Shown here piece after piece: positions 18,111-25,633 of a stretch of DNA of 64,000 nucleotides (within the stretch, counting starts at the first letter, position 1; each line of letters opens with the position of its first letter). The DNA comes from Fictibacillus aquaticus (GTDB lineage: Bacteria; Bacillota; Bacilli; Bacillales; Fictibacillaceae), in the NCBI RefSeq assembly GCF_002245695.1, contig NZ_NOII01000001.1, forward strand, positions 1,302,001 through 1,366,000, read 5' to 3'. The notes beneath the pieces were generated by a model. That model was given only the letters and a program-made list of their open reading frames with translations. It was not told the origin of the DNA and searched no databases. The position numbers and the translations under genes are program-made.

Positions 18111-18141
18111 AAAAAAAACCGGCAGATAAAAAGTCTGCCGG
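18111..18141 (-). terminator. Terminator of the nitroreductase gene
   Basis: CCGGCAGA/TCTGCCGG stem (18119-18141) followed on the minus strand by eight T. Confidence 0.75.
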
Positions 18142-18147
18142 ATTAAG

Positions 18148-18172
18148 GGCCAGTGAACACTGGCCTTTTTTA
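18148..18172 (+). terminator. Terminator of the RsbR-like gene
   Basis: GGCCAGTG/CACTGGCC stem (18148-18165) followed by a six-T run. Each convergent gene has its own hairpin here. Confidence 0.8.
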
Positions 18173-18778
18173 TTTTTCTTCAAATTTTTCTTTCATTACA
18201 AGGGTTTCAATCGCAAAACGCCCGTGTTGTTCTATTGGTGCTGCAGCATACCCAAGTGTGATCATCATGACTGGAATGAATCGATCCGGAATGTCCAATA
18301 CACCAGTAATCCGCTCATGGTCAAAACCTGACATCGGACAAGAATCCACTCCTAGTGCTTTAGCAGCAAGCATCAGCTGCATTGCGCCAAGTGATGCGTT
18401 TTTCAATGCTTCCCTCTCACCGAAATCGCGGCCTCTCTTATAAGCACCGTAAATGTTAGACAATAGAGTGTCGCGAGCTTCTGCAGGTACACCAGCAAAT
18501 ACTTCTGCAGCTGATTTATCAGCTTCTGCATCACCGATAACGAGAATGACAGCAGAAGCATCCAGTACTTGCTGCTGATTATAGGCAATCGGGAAAATTT
18601 TCTCTTTTTGCTCTTCAGTTTTTATTACAATAAAACGCCAGTGCTGCAGGTTCCAAGCGGATGGAGCCTTTCCAGCAAGTTCTAGGATCTGTTGCAGTGT
18701 TTCATCAGGAAGTTGTCTTCCTTTTTCATAATTGCGCACAGATGCCCGTTCGCTCATTACTTTTATCGCTTCATTCAT
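18170..18778 (-). CDS. YodC-like nitroreductase-family protein
   Basis: An FMN-dependent oxidoreductase of 202 residues, the same length as B. subtilis YodC. The flavin-site motifs are SERASVRNYE and GKAPSAWNLQHWRFIVI, with a C-terminal IPVMMITLGYA. It probably reduces nitro or quinone compounds with NAD(P)H. The ATG at 18778 is chosen because AAAGGGGAG lies 6 nt upstream; an extra 14-residue extension upstream would cross that site. The azoR terminator ends only about 24 nt before the start, leaving no room for a separate promoter. Confidence 0.87.
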   Translation of the reverse strand: MNEAIKVMSERASVRNYEKGRQLPDETLQQILELAGKAPSAWNLQHWRFIVIKTEEQKEKIFPIAYNQQQVLDASAVILVIGDAEADKSAAEVFAGVPAEARDTLLSNIYGAYKRGRDFGEREALKNASLGAMQLMLAAKALGVDSCPMSGFDHERITGVLDIPDRFIPVMMITLGYAAAPIEQHGRFAIETLVMKEKFEEK

Positions 18779-18801
18779 TACGTTCTCCCCTTTTGCTGTA
18801 G

Positions 18802-18836
18802 AAAAAAAGATGCCGTTCATTTGGCATCTTTTTTTA
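18802..18836 (-). terminator. Terminator between azoR and the nitroreductase gene
   Basis: GATGCC/GGCATC stem extended by A/T pairs, with seven T on the minus strand. It sits directly before the ribosome site of the next gene and may act as an attenuator. Confidence 0.8.
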
Positions 18837-18864
18837 TTATTCCGCTATGTTCGTCATGTTATGT

Positions 18865-19512
18865 TTAAACGTTTTGGTTTACGTTCGTAAGCTGGCCAGC
18901 CAGTTCAGAAGCTTTTTCTTTTGCAGAGGCAAGAATCTCTTCCGCACGATCCGGAGCTGCCGCGATACCCTCTACGAATACATGATGATAATCAGTAATC
19001 CCGATAAAGCCCATCACACCTTGCAGATAGCTGTTCGTAAATTCGAACGCTTGTGCGGGACCTTCTGAATAAACACCGCCTCTAGACTGAACATGTACAG
19101 CTGTTCTTCCGCCTAGCAATCCTTGAGGACCTGATTCTGTATACTTAAATGTTCTGCCTGCCATCACGATGTTATCGATATAAGCTTTCAGCATTGGAGG
19201 ATAGCTTAAGTTCCACATTGGTGTAGCGAATACATACGTATCAGCAGCAAGGAACTGTTCAAGAATTTCATTCATTCGCGTAACTTTTTCACTTTGAGAA
19301 GCCGATAGTTCTTCTCCCGCCGCAAGTTTGCCCCATGCATCAAGTACTTCACCATCAATTAGAGGAATGTTCTCGTCGTATAGATTAATCGTTTCGATTT
19401 CAAGACCAGGGTTTTGAGCAAGAAGTTCTTCTAAGAAGTGACGTCCGAGCTGCAGCCCGAAAGATTGATCGATTGCCTTTGGATTTGAATTAATATAAAG
19501 CAGTTTTTTCAT
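18865..19512 (-). CDS. azoR: FMN-dependent NADH-azoreductase
   Basis: A flavodoxin-fold quinone/azo reductase of 215 residues. The motifs are YINSNPKAIDQSFG at the N terminus (phosphate-binding loop), FATPMWNLSYPPMLKAYID (about 96-114) and the AzoR-typical VQSRGGVYSEGPAQ (about 140-153). Such enzymes detoxify quinones and azo dyes by two-electron reduction using NADH. The promoter carries repeated AGTAAGT/ACTAACT elements and a dyad, suggesting repression by a thiol- or quinone-sensing regulator. It shares a direction with the downstream nitroreductase gene. Confidence 0.92.
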   Translation of the reverse strand: MKKLLYINSNPKAIDQSFGLQLGRHFLEELLAQNPGLEIETINLYDENIPLIDGEVLDAWGKLAAGEELSASQSEKVTRMNEILEQFLAADTYVFATPMWNLSYPPMLKAYIDNIVMAGRTFKYTESGPQGLLGGRTAVHVQSRGGVYSEGPAQAFEFTNSYLQGVMGFIGITDYHHVFVEGIAAAPDRAEEILASAKEKASELAGQLTNVNQNV

Positions 19513-19558
19513 CTGTATTTCTCTCCTTTAGTAAAAAATGTAAATAACCAACTTTTCA

Positions 19559-19585
19559 GCACTTACTTTCTTTTAGTTAGTGCTT
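19559..19585. promoter_or_regulatory. Candidate operator in the azoR leader
   Basis: Inverted repeat AGCACTTACT and AGTTAGTGCT (9 of 10 matching), just downstream of the azoR -10. Related AAGTAAGT and TTAGTTAAT units lie within and upstream of the promoter, arguing for a multi-site repressor. Confidence 0.55.
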
Positions 19586-19594
19586 TCGTATATT

Positions 19595-19623
19595 AGAATA
19601 TAAAACTCACTTACTTTTGTCAA
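19595..19623 (-). promoter_or_regulatory. SigA-type promoter of azoR
   Basis: TTGACA (19618-19623) and TATTCT (19595-19600) on the minus strand with a 17-nt spacer. The spacer contains AAGTAAGTGAG, matching the operator units. Confidence 0.8.
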
Positions 19624-19721
19624 GCGATTAACTAAAAATAATTTATCTCTTAATTGTTAGTGTTTTCCAAAGAATTTTACACTGTTTATTTCGATCTGAT
19701 TTTTCTTACGCTGTTCAAACT

Positions 19722-19749
19722 AAAAAAGCCCGCCGGTACTGGCAGGCTT
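19722..19749 (-). terminator. Terminator of the DJ-1/PfpI-like gene
   Basis: Imperfect stem AGCC-GCC/GGC-GGCT with single mismatches, followed on the minus strand by six T. Confidence 0.7.
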
Positions 19750-19752
19750 AAA

Positions 19753-20310
19753 TCAGAAAGAACTTGTTCCTTTATAAAAATTATACTCATCAAGACCGCT
19801 GAAGCATTGCAGCCGTTCACCGATGATAAGGCCAAAGTCAATATAAGCATGACTTTTAGCAGTCAAGATTCTGCGATCTTCAACAAACGATTTGTTCAGC
19901 ATTTTCCCATTCATAAAAGAACCAGATTTATCCATCTCTTCTTCTGAAATAGTGGCCGAAAACTGCCGGTTGAGCAGGACTCCTGCACGGCCAAGAATCA
20001 ATGCCCCATTTCCAATCGCCGCGATTCGAATACCTTCTTTATCAAACAACTGAATGAGATGCAGCAGCCTTGGGTGATTTTGAACAAATGCCTGTTTTCC
20101 CCCTGGTATGACAAGCATTTCGTAGTCACGGGGATTGATATTCTTCAGCTTGAGAAGCGGCTGTACTTGCAATCCGCATTCACTTGTAACAGTTCCCGGA
20201 AGAATTGAAAACGGAAGCACTTCATACCGCTTGCTAAGAATCGATAGCGTTGTCGTTATTTCCACTTCCCTAAACAGTGGATATAGGTAAACGAGGACCC
20301 TTTTTTTCAT
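19753..20310 (-). CDS. DJ-1/PfpI-like protein lacking the nucleophilic cysteine
   Basis: 185 residues of the DJ-1/PfpI (class I glutamine amidotransferase-like) fold. It has LVYLYPLFREVEIT at the N terminus (conserved Glu17), LVIPGG (about 66-71) and the nucleophile-elbow region IAAIGNGALILG. In active members the elbow reads AxCxG. Here the position is Gly100, so the catalytic cysteine is gone, and the only nearby Cys is Cys45. It may be a binding or regulatory protein rather than an enzyme. It is monocistronic with its own terminator. Confidence 0.78.
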   Translation of the reverse strand: MKKRVLVYLYPLFREVEITTTLSILSKRYEVLPFSILPGTVTSECGLQVQPLLKLKNINPRDYEMLVIPGGKQAFVQNHPRLLHLIQLFDKEGIRIAAIGNGALILGRAGVLLNRQFSATISEEEMDKSGSFMNGKMLNKSFVEDRRILTAKSHAYIDFGLIIGERLQCFSGLDEYNFYKGTSSF

Positions 20311-20403
20311 TCAACTTTCACCCATTTCAACAATGACTATTTTCCTCCGCCTTCTAAAAAAAATAGGCGTAATCAAATTGTAGCAGTACAAAAGACTGGT
20401 GTG

Positions 20404-20468
20404 TATTGGGAAAATAGGCATACATGACAGCCGATAAGCGAGGATTGAGACAAAACATTTTCCCAATA
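20404..20468. repeat. Long-range inverted repeat
   Basis: Perfect 12-bp arms (TATTGGGAAAAT at 20404-20415 and ATTTTCCCAATA at 20457-20468) are separated by 41 nt, upstream of the DJ-1-like gene. The function is unknown. Confidence 0.45.
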
Positions 20469-20520
20469 AAGAACATGTTTGATTCCGCCATTACTAGGGA
20501 AATGTCCCAAATTCATGACG

Positions 20521-20587
20521 GGGGTCCGGTACCATTTCTATCTTCTCAGCGCATAGAACGATCCTAGTAGAAATGGTACCGGACCCC
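20521..20587. repeat. GGTACC-arm hairpin repeat, copy 3
   Basis: Perfect 20-bp arms (20521-20540 and 20568-20587), starting GGGGTCCGGTACC and ending GGTACCGGACCCC, around a 27-nt loop. Compared with copies 1 and 2 it has C for A in the left arm and the matching G for T in the right arm. It lies 35 nt past the ABC permease gene. Confidence 0.9.
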
Positions 20588-20621
20588 ATATAAAACAAAC
20601 AATGAACTTTATTGAGAACAA

Positions 20622-21455
20622 TCAGTTTTTCATGCCTGCTGAAGCGATTCCTCTCACATAATACTTCTGGAAGAACAAGAAAATCAGCAGAAGCGGTATA
20701 GTTCCCATCGTAAGTGCAGCCATGATATGTCCGTATTTTACGGGCGGCTGGTGGAAGAAAAACTGCATGCCGACCTGCAGAGGACGTACACTCTCATCCG
20801 TGGTTGCGATAAGCGGCCACATAAAGTCTCCCCAATGAGTAATAAATGTAAGCAAAGCTACTGTAATAAACACAGGCTTAGAGAGAGGGATGACAATCTG
20901 AAAAAAAATTCTAAGCGTCGAAGCGCCGTCCATTCGTGCGGATTCTTCAAGTTCCTTAGGGAGATTTAAAAAGAACTGCCGAAACATGAAAATATTAAAG
21001 GCGTTTGCAATAAAAGGAACGATCAGTGCTTGATACGTGTTCAGCCAGTCCAGTTCGTCGACGATCAAATAAAGAGGAAGCAGGATGCTCTCAAATGGAA
21101 TGATGATCAGGGCAACAACAGCAGCAAAAAGCACGTCCCTTCCCTTAAACGTCATTCTCGCAAATGCATATGCAGCGAGTGAATTAACGAATAAGCCGAG
21201 CACAACTATAACACTTACATAAAGAGTGCTCGTAATGATATACCTGAAAAATGGGATTCGCTCAAACACTGCCGAATAATTTGCGAAAGTAAAATCAGTT
21301 GGCAGGAAGGCGTTAAATGACGTTAAATCCATAAAGATTCGCGACTCTGTTTTGAATGAAGAGATCACCATCCATACTAAAGGGAACAAAAACAGACAAG
21401 CAAGAATAATTAAAACCATATAAAGCAGGACATCTTTCCACACAGTTTTTTTCAA
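20622..21455 (-). CDS. Sugar ABC transporter permease (MalG type)
   Basis: The inner-membrane half of a CUT1-type carbohydrate importer, about 277 residues with six membrane helices. The EAA loop that docks the ATPase reads EELEESARMDGAS (about 185-197). The C-terminal YVRGIASAGMKN is typical of this family. The TTG at 21455 is preferred because AGGAGG lies 8 nt upstream; an in-frame GTG lies 9 nt earlier. It is the third gene of a binding protein-permease-permease operon with no ATPase gene. Confidence 0.9.
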   Translation of the reverse strand: MKKTVWKDVLLYMVLIILACLFLFPLVWMVISSFKTESRIFMDLTSFNAFLPTDFTFANYSAVFERIPFFRYIITSTLYVSVIVVLGLFVNSLAAYAFARMTFKGRDVLFAAVVALIIIPFESILLPLYLIVDELDWLNTYQALIVPFIANAFNIFMFRQFFLNLPKELEESARMDGASTLRIFFQIVIPLSKPVFITVALLTFITHWGDFMWPLIATTDESVRPLQVGMQFFFHQPPVKYGHIMAALTMGTIPLLLIFLFFQKYYVRGIASAGMKN

Positions 21456-21467
21456 TAAAGGCACCTC

Positions 21468-22400
21468 CTATTGGCTCGTATCGCGCAGCCATTTACGCTG
21501 TACGACCGAAATCACGAGCACGATCATAAAGAACAATACGGCCAGAGCAGACGAATAGCCGACATCTCGGAATTTAAAGCCCGTTTCATAGACCATATAG
21601 ACTAGTGTTTTCGTTGAATCCAGAGGTCCGCCCTGGGTCATTACAAACGGCTGGATGAACAGCTTAGTCGCCGCAATCATCGTCACAAGAGCGATAAATA
21701 CCAAGATGTTGCGGATTCCAGGTATAGTAATATGAATCAGCTTCTGCCAGCTGTTCGCACCGTCGATAGAAGCCGCTTCATACTGGTGGTCTGGAATATC
21801 CTGAAGTCCGGCAAGGAAGATCATCATCTGGTAACCCGCTCCCTGCCATACGCTCATGAAGATTATCGAATACAGTGCTTGATCTTTATCCATCAAATAC
21901 TGATAAGGGCCGATACCGACAATGCTCAGAATAGAATTTGCCAGCCCTGTATCTGGGTTATAAATAAAGGTCCAGAGAATAGATACGATGACCATAGAAG
22001 TAACGACCGGCGCGAAAAAGGCAACCCTGAAAAATTTTATTCCTTTTAGCTTTTGATTAACAAGCAGCGCTAGCGCGAGAGCCGTCAATGTTTGAAGCGG
22101 TACAACAATCGCTGTAAATATCGCTGTGTTCTTTAATGATTTCAAAAACAGCGTGTCACCCGCCAGACGCTGGTAGTTTTCAAACCCGACAAATTCACTC
22201 AGCTGAGGAGTGAGAAGATAATAGTTAGTGAAGCTGTAATAAAGCGCGAGAAGAGCTGGCATGATCAAAAAGACAAACAGCAGCACAACGGCAGGCCCGG
22301 CAAATCCCATCCCCAGCCAGAACTGCCTTACTCCCTTATTGGAATAAGCTGTGACCTTCTTCTCATTTCTATTTGGCCTAAGTATCGGTGAAGGTTCCAT
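21468..22400 (-). CDS. Sugar ABC transporter permease (MalF type)
   Basis: About 310 residues with six membrane helices. The EAA loop is YEAASIDGANSWQKLIHITI (about 209-228), followed by the TQGGPLDST motif seen in CUT1 MalF-like permeases. The ATG at 22400 has AGGAG 8 nt upstream; an extension to 22451 would lack a ribosome site. It pairs with the MalG-type permease 12 nt downstream and with the upstream solute-binding lipoprotein. Confidence 0.9.
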   Translation of the reverse strand: MEPSPILRPNRNEKKVTAYSNKGVRQFWLGMGFAGPAVVLLFVFLIMPALLALYYSFTNYYLLTPQLSEFVGFENYQRLAGDTLFLKSLKNTAIFTAIVVPLQTLTALALALLVNQKLKGIKFFRVAFFAPVVTSMVIVSILWTFIYNPDTGLANSILSIVGIGPYQYLMDKDQALYSIIFMSVWQGAGYQMMIFLAGLQDIPDHQYEAASIDGANSWQKLIHITIPGIRNILVFIALVTMIAATKLFIQPFVMTQGGPLDSTKTLVYMVYETGFKFRDVGYSSALAVLFFMIVLVISVVQRKWLRDTSQ

Positions 22401-22462
22401 AACTGCAGCTCCTTTTAGAAAGAAATAGAGAAAAGGAGTGGCTGTCCGCACTCCTGTTCCTC

Positions 22463-23749
22463 TTACTTATTAAATCGTTCAAGTTCGCGCTCGGTATCCT
22501 CTGTTGCTTTATCCAGTGCTTTCTTTACATCCTGTCCAAGCGCAGCTGCCTGAAAAGCTTCGGCGAATTTAGCCGTCAATACTGGATATGCTGGTGTAGA
22601 AGGTCTTGCAGTTGCCGATTCAAGAACCTGATCCTTGATCGCCTTTTTCGGCATCTCGTCATATTCCTTCAGTTCGTCAAATGCGGAAGCACGTGCCGGC
22701 GGCATTCCTGTAATTTTAGAAATTTCCACCACTGAGTCTTTATTGCTCATCCATTTCACGACTTCAGCTGCCTCTTTTGGAAATTTAGACTGGCTCGAAA
22801 CACCGAATGCCCAAGAGCCAGAAGGAGACGCCTTTTCTTTCGCATAAGGGAAATACGTGATACCCCAGTCAAGATCCTTATATTCCTCAAAGCCTGGAAT
22901 AAGCCAGACACCACCGAGCATCATCGCAGCTCGGCCTTCTTCAAAGTCAGTCGGTCCGTTGGACATAGACACGACCTTTTCCTTGAAAAGCTTTTGCACA
23001 TACTCAAGAGCCTCAACACTTTCCTTGCCGTTCAAATAGCCATCAGCCTTCGTTCGATCCTCATTCAGTAAATCTCCGCCATTTGACCAGACAAACACGG
23101 AACCCATGTAAGTAAACCATTCTCCTACTCCAAGATCCATATGCATAGTCAGGCCTTTTGTTTTTTCGGTTGTCAGTTTTTTGGAGACTTCGAGAAACTC
23201 ATTCCAGTCCCACGCATCATCTATTTTCTCCGGTGCCTGAATACCTGCTTCCTTCAGCAACTTTTTGTTATAAAACAAAACAACAGAAGATTCCATTGCT
23301 CCAAGGGCATAAAGTTTTTTGTCGTATGTACCTTGCTGTATGATCGAGTCTGCAAAATCCTTCTTATCTTTGTCAGGAATGTACGAATCAATCGGTGCAA
23401 GCAAACCAGTCGCCGCATAGTTTCCAACAAACGGCCCGTCCATGTCCAAAACGTCTGGCAAACCGTTGGAGGTTGCCGCCGCGTTTATCTTGTCTTCATA
23501 GGCATGTCCAGCTCCACTTGGTATAATCTTAAGCTTCACGTGAATTTTACCTTTGTACGCTGTATTAAAGTCATCAATTCTCTTTTTGTAAAAATCCACT
23601 TCTTTTGGCTGGCCCTGATGCGCCCACATTACGAGCTGCACTTCTCCATCCTTCGTCCTGCCAGAACCTGTGTCATCATTTGAACATCCGGCGATTAAGG
23701 CGAAGACTAGCAGCAGACAAAACGCAGCAAACATACTTTTGTTTTTCAT
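22463..23749 (-). CDS. Sugar ABC transporter substrate-binding lipoprotein
   Basis: 428 residues. The lipoprotein signal peptide has lipobox LIAGC (lipidated Cys22). The solute-binding fold (SBP family 1) follows, with KIIPSGAGHAYEDKIN, VLDMDGPFV and WMSNKDSV. It should capture a sugar or oligosaccharide outside the membrane for the two permeases downstream. The substrate cannot be read from sequence. The ATG at 23749 has GGGAGGAAAAGG just upstream, which excludes a longer N terminus. A cre site lies 63 nt before the start. Confidence 0.9.
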   Translation of the reverse strand: MKNKSMFAAFCLLLVFALIAGCSNDDTGSGRTKDGEVQLVMWAHQGQPKEVDFYKKRIDDFNTAYKGKIHVKLKIIPSGAGHAYEDKINAAATSNGLPDVLDMDGPFVGNYAATGLLAPIDSYIPDKDKKDFADSIIQQGTYDKKLYALGAMESSVVLFYNKKLLKEAGIQAPEKIDDAWDWNEFLEVSKKLTTEKTKGLTMHMDLGVGEWFTYMGSVFVWSNGGDLLNEDRTKADGYLNGKESVEALEYVQKLFKEKVVSMSNGPTDFEEGRAAMMLGGVWLIPGFEEYKDLDWGITYFPYAKEKASPSGSWAFGVSSQSKFPKEAAEVVKWMSNKDSVVEISKITGMPPARASAFDELKEYDEMPKKAIKDQVLESATARPSTPAYPVLTAKFAEAFQAAALGQDVKKALDKATEDTERELERFNK

Positions 23750-23811
23750 CCCTTTTCCTCCCGGTGGCTTATTGTTTTCAATGAAATGTCTTTTCCCTGA
23801 AAGTCCCAATT

Positions 23812-23825
23812 TGAAACCGTTTTCA
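23812..23825. promoter_or_regulatory. Catabolite-responsive element (cre) upstream of the sugar importer
   Basis: TGAAACCGTTTTCA matches the degenerate cre consensus TGWAANCGNTNWCA at all positions. It predicts CcpA repression of the importer in the presence of glucose. Confidence 0.7.
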
Positions 23826-23839
23826 TTATTTTAAAAAAG

Positions 23840-23866
23840 AAAAAAGCACCTCATATGACGAGGCGC
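23840..23866 (-). terminator. Terminator of the small cysteine-motif gene
   Basis: Stem GCACCTC/GAGGCGC (one mismatch) around a 7-nt loop, followed by a T-run on the minus strand. Confidence 0.75.
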
Positions 23867-24082
23867 TTACTTCATTCCTTTTCCTTTAGTCAGGTGGCAC
23901 GCGACTCCTTTACCTGTAGCACCCGGCTCGCTCATTTTTTCAATATAGGCGATACCTCTGGCACATTGCGTCTTGCATGCAATGCACGTTTCGCTCGTAA
24001 CCATCTTAAGAGTGTGCTGATATTTATTGAACCCGCTGTCTTTCATGCTGTGCTTGTTCTTTTTAGCATTTTTCTTAGCCAT
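23867..24082 (-). CDS. Conserved small protein with CxxCxxxC motif
   Basis: 71 residues. A lysine-rich N terminus (MAKKNAKKNK) is followed by ETCIACKTQCARGIAYIEKM and a fourth cysteine at 62 (Cys33-x2-Cys36-x3-Cys40...Cys62). Four spaced cysteines suggest a zinc or iron-sulfur site. I recall similar uncharacterised small proteins in other Bacillaceae but no function. GGAGGGCTGGAG precedes the ATG. It is monocistronic with its own terminator. Confidence 0.7.
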   Translation of the reverse strand: MAKKNAKKNKHSMKDSGFNKYQHTLKMVTSETCIACKTQCARGIAYIEKMSEPGATGKGVACHLTKGKGMK

Positions 24083-24225
24083 CTCCAGCCCTCCATTCTG
24101 TTCCCCACATCATATGAACGGAATTGGGCTTTTGACATATAATTATTACAAAACTTAAAGAAACAAACGAAGTAGTTGTTTTTATTTAATGTTTTCTTTT
24201 TGAAAGGGCATTTTTCCTAAACCCA

Positions 24226-24272
24226 TGAAAACGTGCGCCTTGAACGGCAACAACCGCTTTTCAGAGTTCTAA
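24226..24272. repeat. Eroded end of the intergenic palindromic element
   Basis: The segment AAACGTGCGCCTTGAACGGC followed by AACAACCGCTTTTCAGAGTTCT aligns with the end of copy C (42525-42570) with scattered mismatches and small gaps. It appears to be a solo, decayed end. The rest of the gap shows nothing clear. Confidence 0.5.
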
Positions 24273-24310
24273 CATAACTTGCAGAAACAGTCTTTGGAGA
24301 TAAACTCAAA

Positions 24311-24339
24311 AAAAGACTACCCGATCATCAGGTAGTCTT
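24311..24339 (-). terminator. Terminator overlapping the end of the small acidic gene
   Basis: GACTACC/GGTAGTC stem with seven T on the minus strand. The stop codon TAG is part of the stem. Confidence 0.8.
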
Positions 24340-24541
24340 CATCATATTTCATTTCCATATCTACAGCCGAGCTTAATGCCAGCGAGTAGATATATTCGCT
24401 GTCTTTTCTGTCATACGACTGCATAAATTCTTCTAGAGGCATGTTGTACTTTTCCCAGATGACGTCCATCAGCCAATAATGGCTGATTTCAAAATATTCG
24501 CCGTCAAAGCGGTCAACTTTTACAATGTTTCCTGTATTCAT
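24317..24541 (-). CDS. Hypothetical small acidic protein
   Basis: About 74 residues, acidic, with no signal or membrane segment. It contains EISHYWLMDVIWEKYNMPLEEF and ends in KYDEDYLMIG (the first motif is read in two halves, EISHYWLMDV and IWEKYNMPLEEF). I do not recognise the family. The ATG at 24541 is preferred (AAGGGAG 8 nt upstream) over one two codons earlier. The terminator hairpin overlaps the stop codon, so the 3' end is well defined. It is likely real because of the ribosome site and terminator. Confidence 0.6.
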   Translation of the reverse strand: MNTGNIVKVDRFDGEYFEISHYWLMDVIWEKYNMPLEEFMQSYDRKDSEYIYSLALSSAVDMEMKYDEDYLMIG

Positions 24542-24927
24542 CGCCATTACTCCCTTCTAGAGGTCGTTTTCAGCAATAAGGATAACAACGTACAACCACA
24601 TTATGAATTATTTTGTCAGAAAAGTCAAATAATTTATTCCGCTATTTTCCCAACATAATAACAGAGACCCCAATATTTGCAGGCAAGGGGATTCGAAATT
24701 ACCGCATACAGCATAGGCTGAAATGAATACTAAGGCTAAGGCCATTTACAAGTTCTGATGCAGATCAATCAATCCCCAACAATAGATATTTTTGTGTAAA
24801 GATATTATTAAATTTCCATATAAACTCCTTACATTTTATGGTATCATACAGTAGTTATTTAAATTCGCGTGTTGCTGAGTTTATATAGGGTATAAGTTAA
24901 AAAAGAGCAAACAAAGGAGTAGTTAAA
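24542..24927. other. Intergenic region between divergent genes
   Basis: An AT-rich stretch of 386 nt. A possible weak SigB-like -10 (GGGTAT at about 24888-24893) precedes the PAP2 gene but no good -35 is seen. No repeat or RNA gene was recognised. Confidence 0.3.
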
Positions 24928-25587
24928 ATGAGATACATTAAACAACATTTCCTGCCGCTGTGCCTCCTGCTCTCTATTCCTTTGCTGAATTTAATTTATG
25001 AAGCGCTGAATCATGGAGAACGGGGAGCACAGCAGCTAATCACGACAATCGACCATAACATTCCATTTTTAGAGATTTTCGTCTTGCCCTACTTGCTATG
25101 GTACGCCTTTATTTTTGTGATGCTTGTCATCTTCTGCCTTTTCGACAGACGCATCTATTACAGAACACTGCTGAGTTTTACAACTGGCATGCTCGTCTGC
25201 TATACGGTTTATTTCTTTTTTCAGACAACCGTCCCTAGACCTGAAGTTATTAATGAAGGGATCTTAACCTCCCTTGTATTATATGTGTATGGTGCTGATC
25301 AGCCGTTTAACTGTTTTCCAAGCATACATGTGCTGAGCAGCTACTTGATGATTACCGCCATCCGGCACAGCAAATTATGGACACTAAAAAGAGAGATCAT
25401 CATCTCTCTCATCTCTTATTCGATCATCCTGTCTACATTGTTCGTTAAACAGCATGTAGTACTTGATGTTGTAGCCGGCGTTTTACTCGGGAACCTGCTG
25501 TTCAAGCTTTTCTATTACCTGGAGCCAGCTATGGGTACAGCATTCTTAAAACGGTTCTCTAAAAGAAAGAAAGCAACAGAATCATAA
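24928..25587 (+). CDS. PAP2-superfamily membrane phosphatase
   Basis: 219 residues with about six membrane helices. The PAP2 active-site blocks are TTVPRP (about 104-109), CFPSIHV (about 131-137; Ser and His) and KQHVVLDVVAG (about 172-182; His and Asp). The layout resembles the inositolphosphotransferase-like PAP2 branch. The likely reaction is dephosphorylation or head-group transfer on a lipid phosphate at the outer membrane face; the substrate is unknown. AAAGGAGTAGTTAAA precedes the ATG. Confidence 0.85.
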   Translation: MRYIKQHFLPLCLLLSIPLLNLIYEALNHGERGAQQLITTIDHNIPFLEIFVLPYLLWYAFIFVMLVIFCLFDRRIYYRTLLSFTTGMLVCYTVYFFFQTTVPRPEVINEGILTSLVLYVYGADQPFNCFPSIHVLSSYLMITAIRHSKLWTLKREIIISLISYSIILSTLFVKQHVVLDVVAGVLLGNLLFKLFYYLEPAMGTAFLKRFSKRKKATES

Positions 25588-25633
25588 AAAACGTCCTTTT
25601 CAGCTGCATGTTTTGCTGAAAAGGACGTTTTTT
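25586..25633. terminator. Bidirectional terminator
   Basis: Perfect 19-bp stem (25586-25604 with 25615-25633) around a 10-nt loop, between the convergent PAP2 gene and the pxp operon. Confidence 0.9.

Noticed and set aside
24640-24660. Recurring ATTTTCCCAA motif (also near 20457 and 47383) as a regulatory site
   Set aside because: AT-rich 10- to 15-mers recur by chance at this scale and the three sites share no promoter context.
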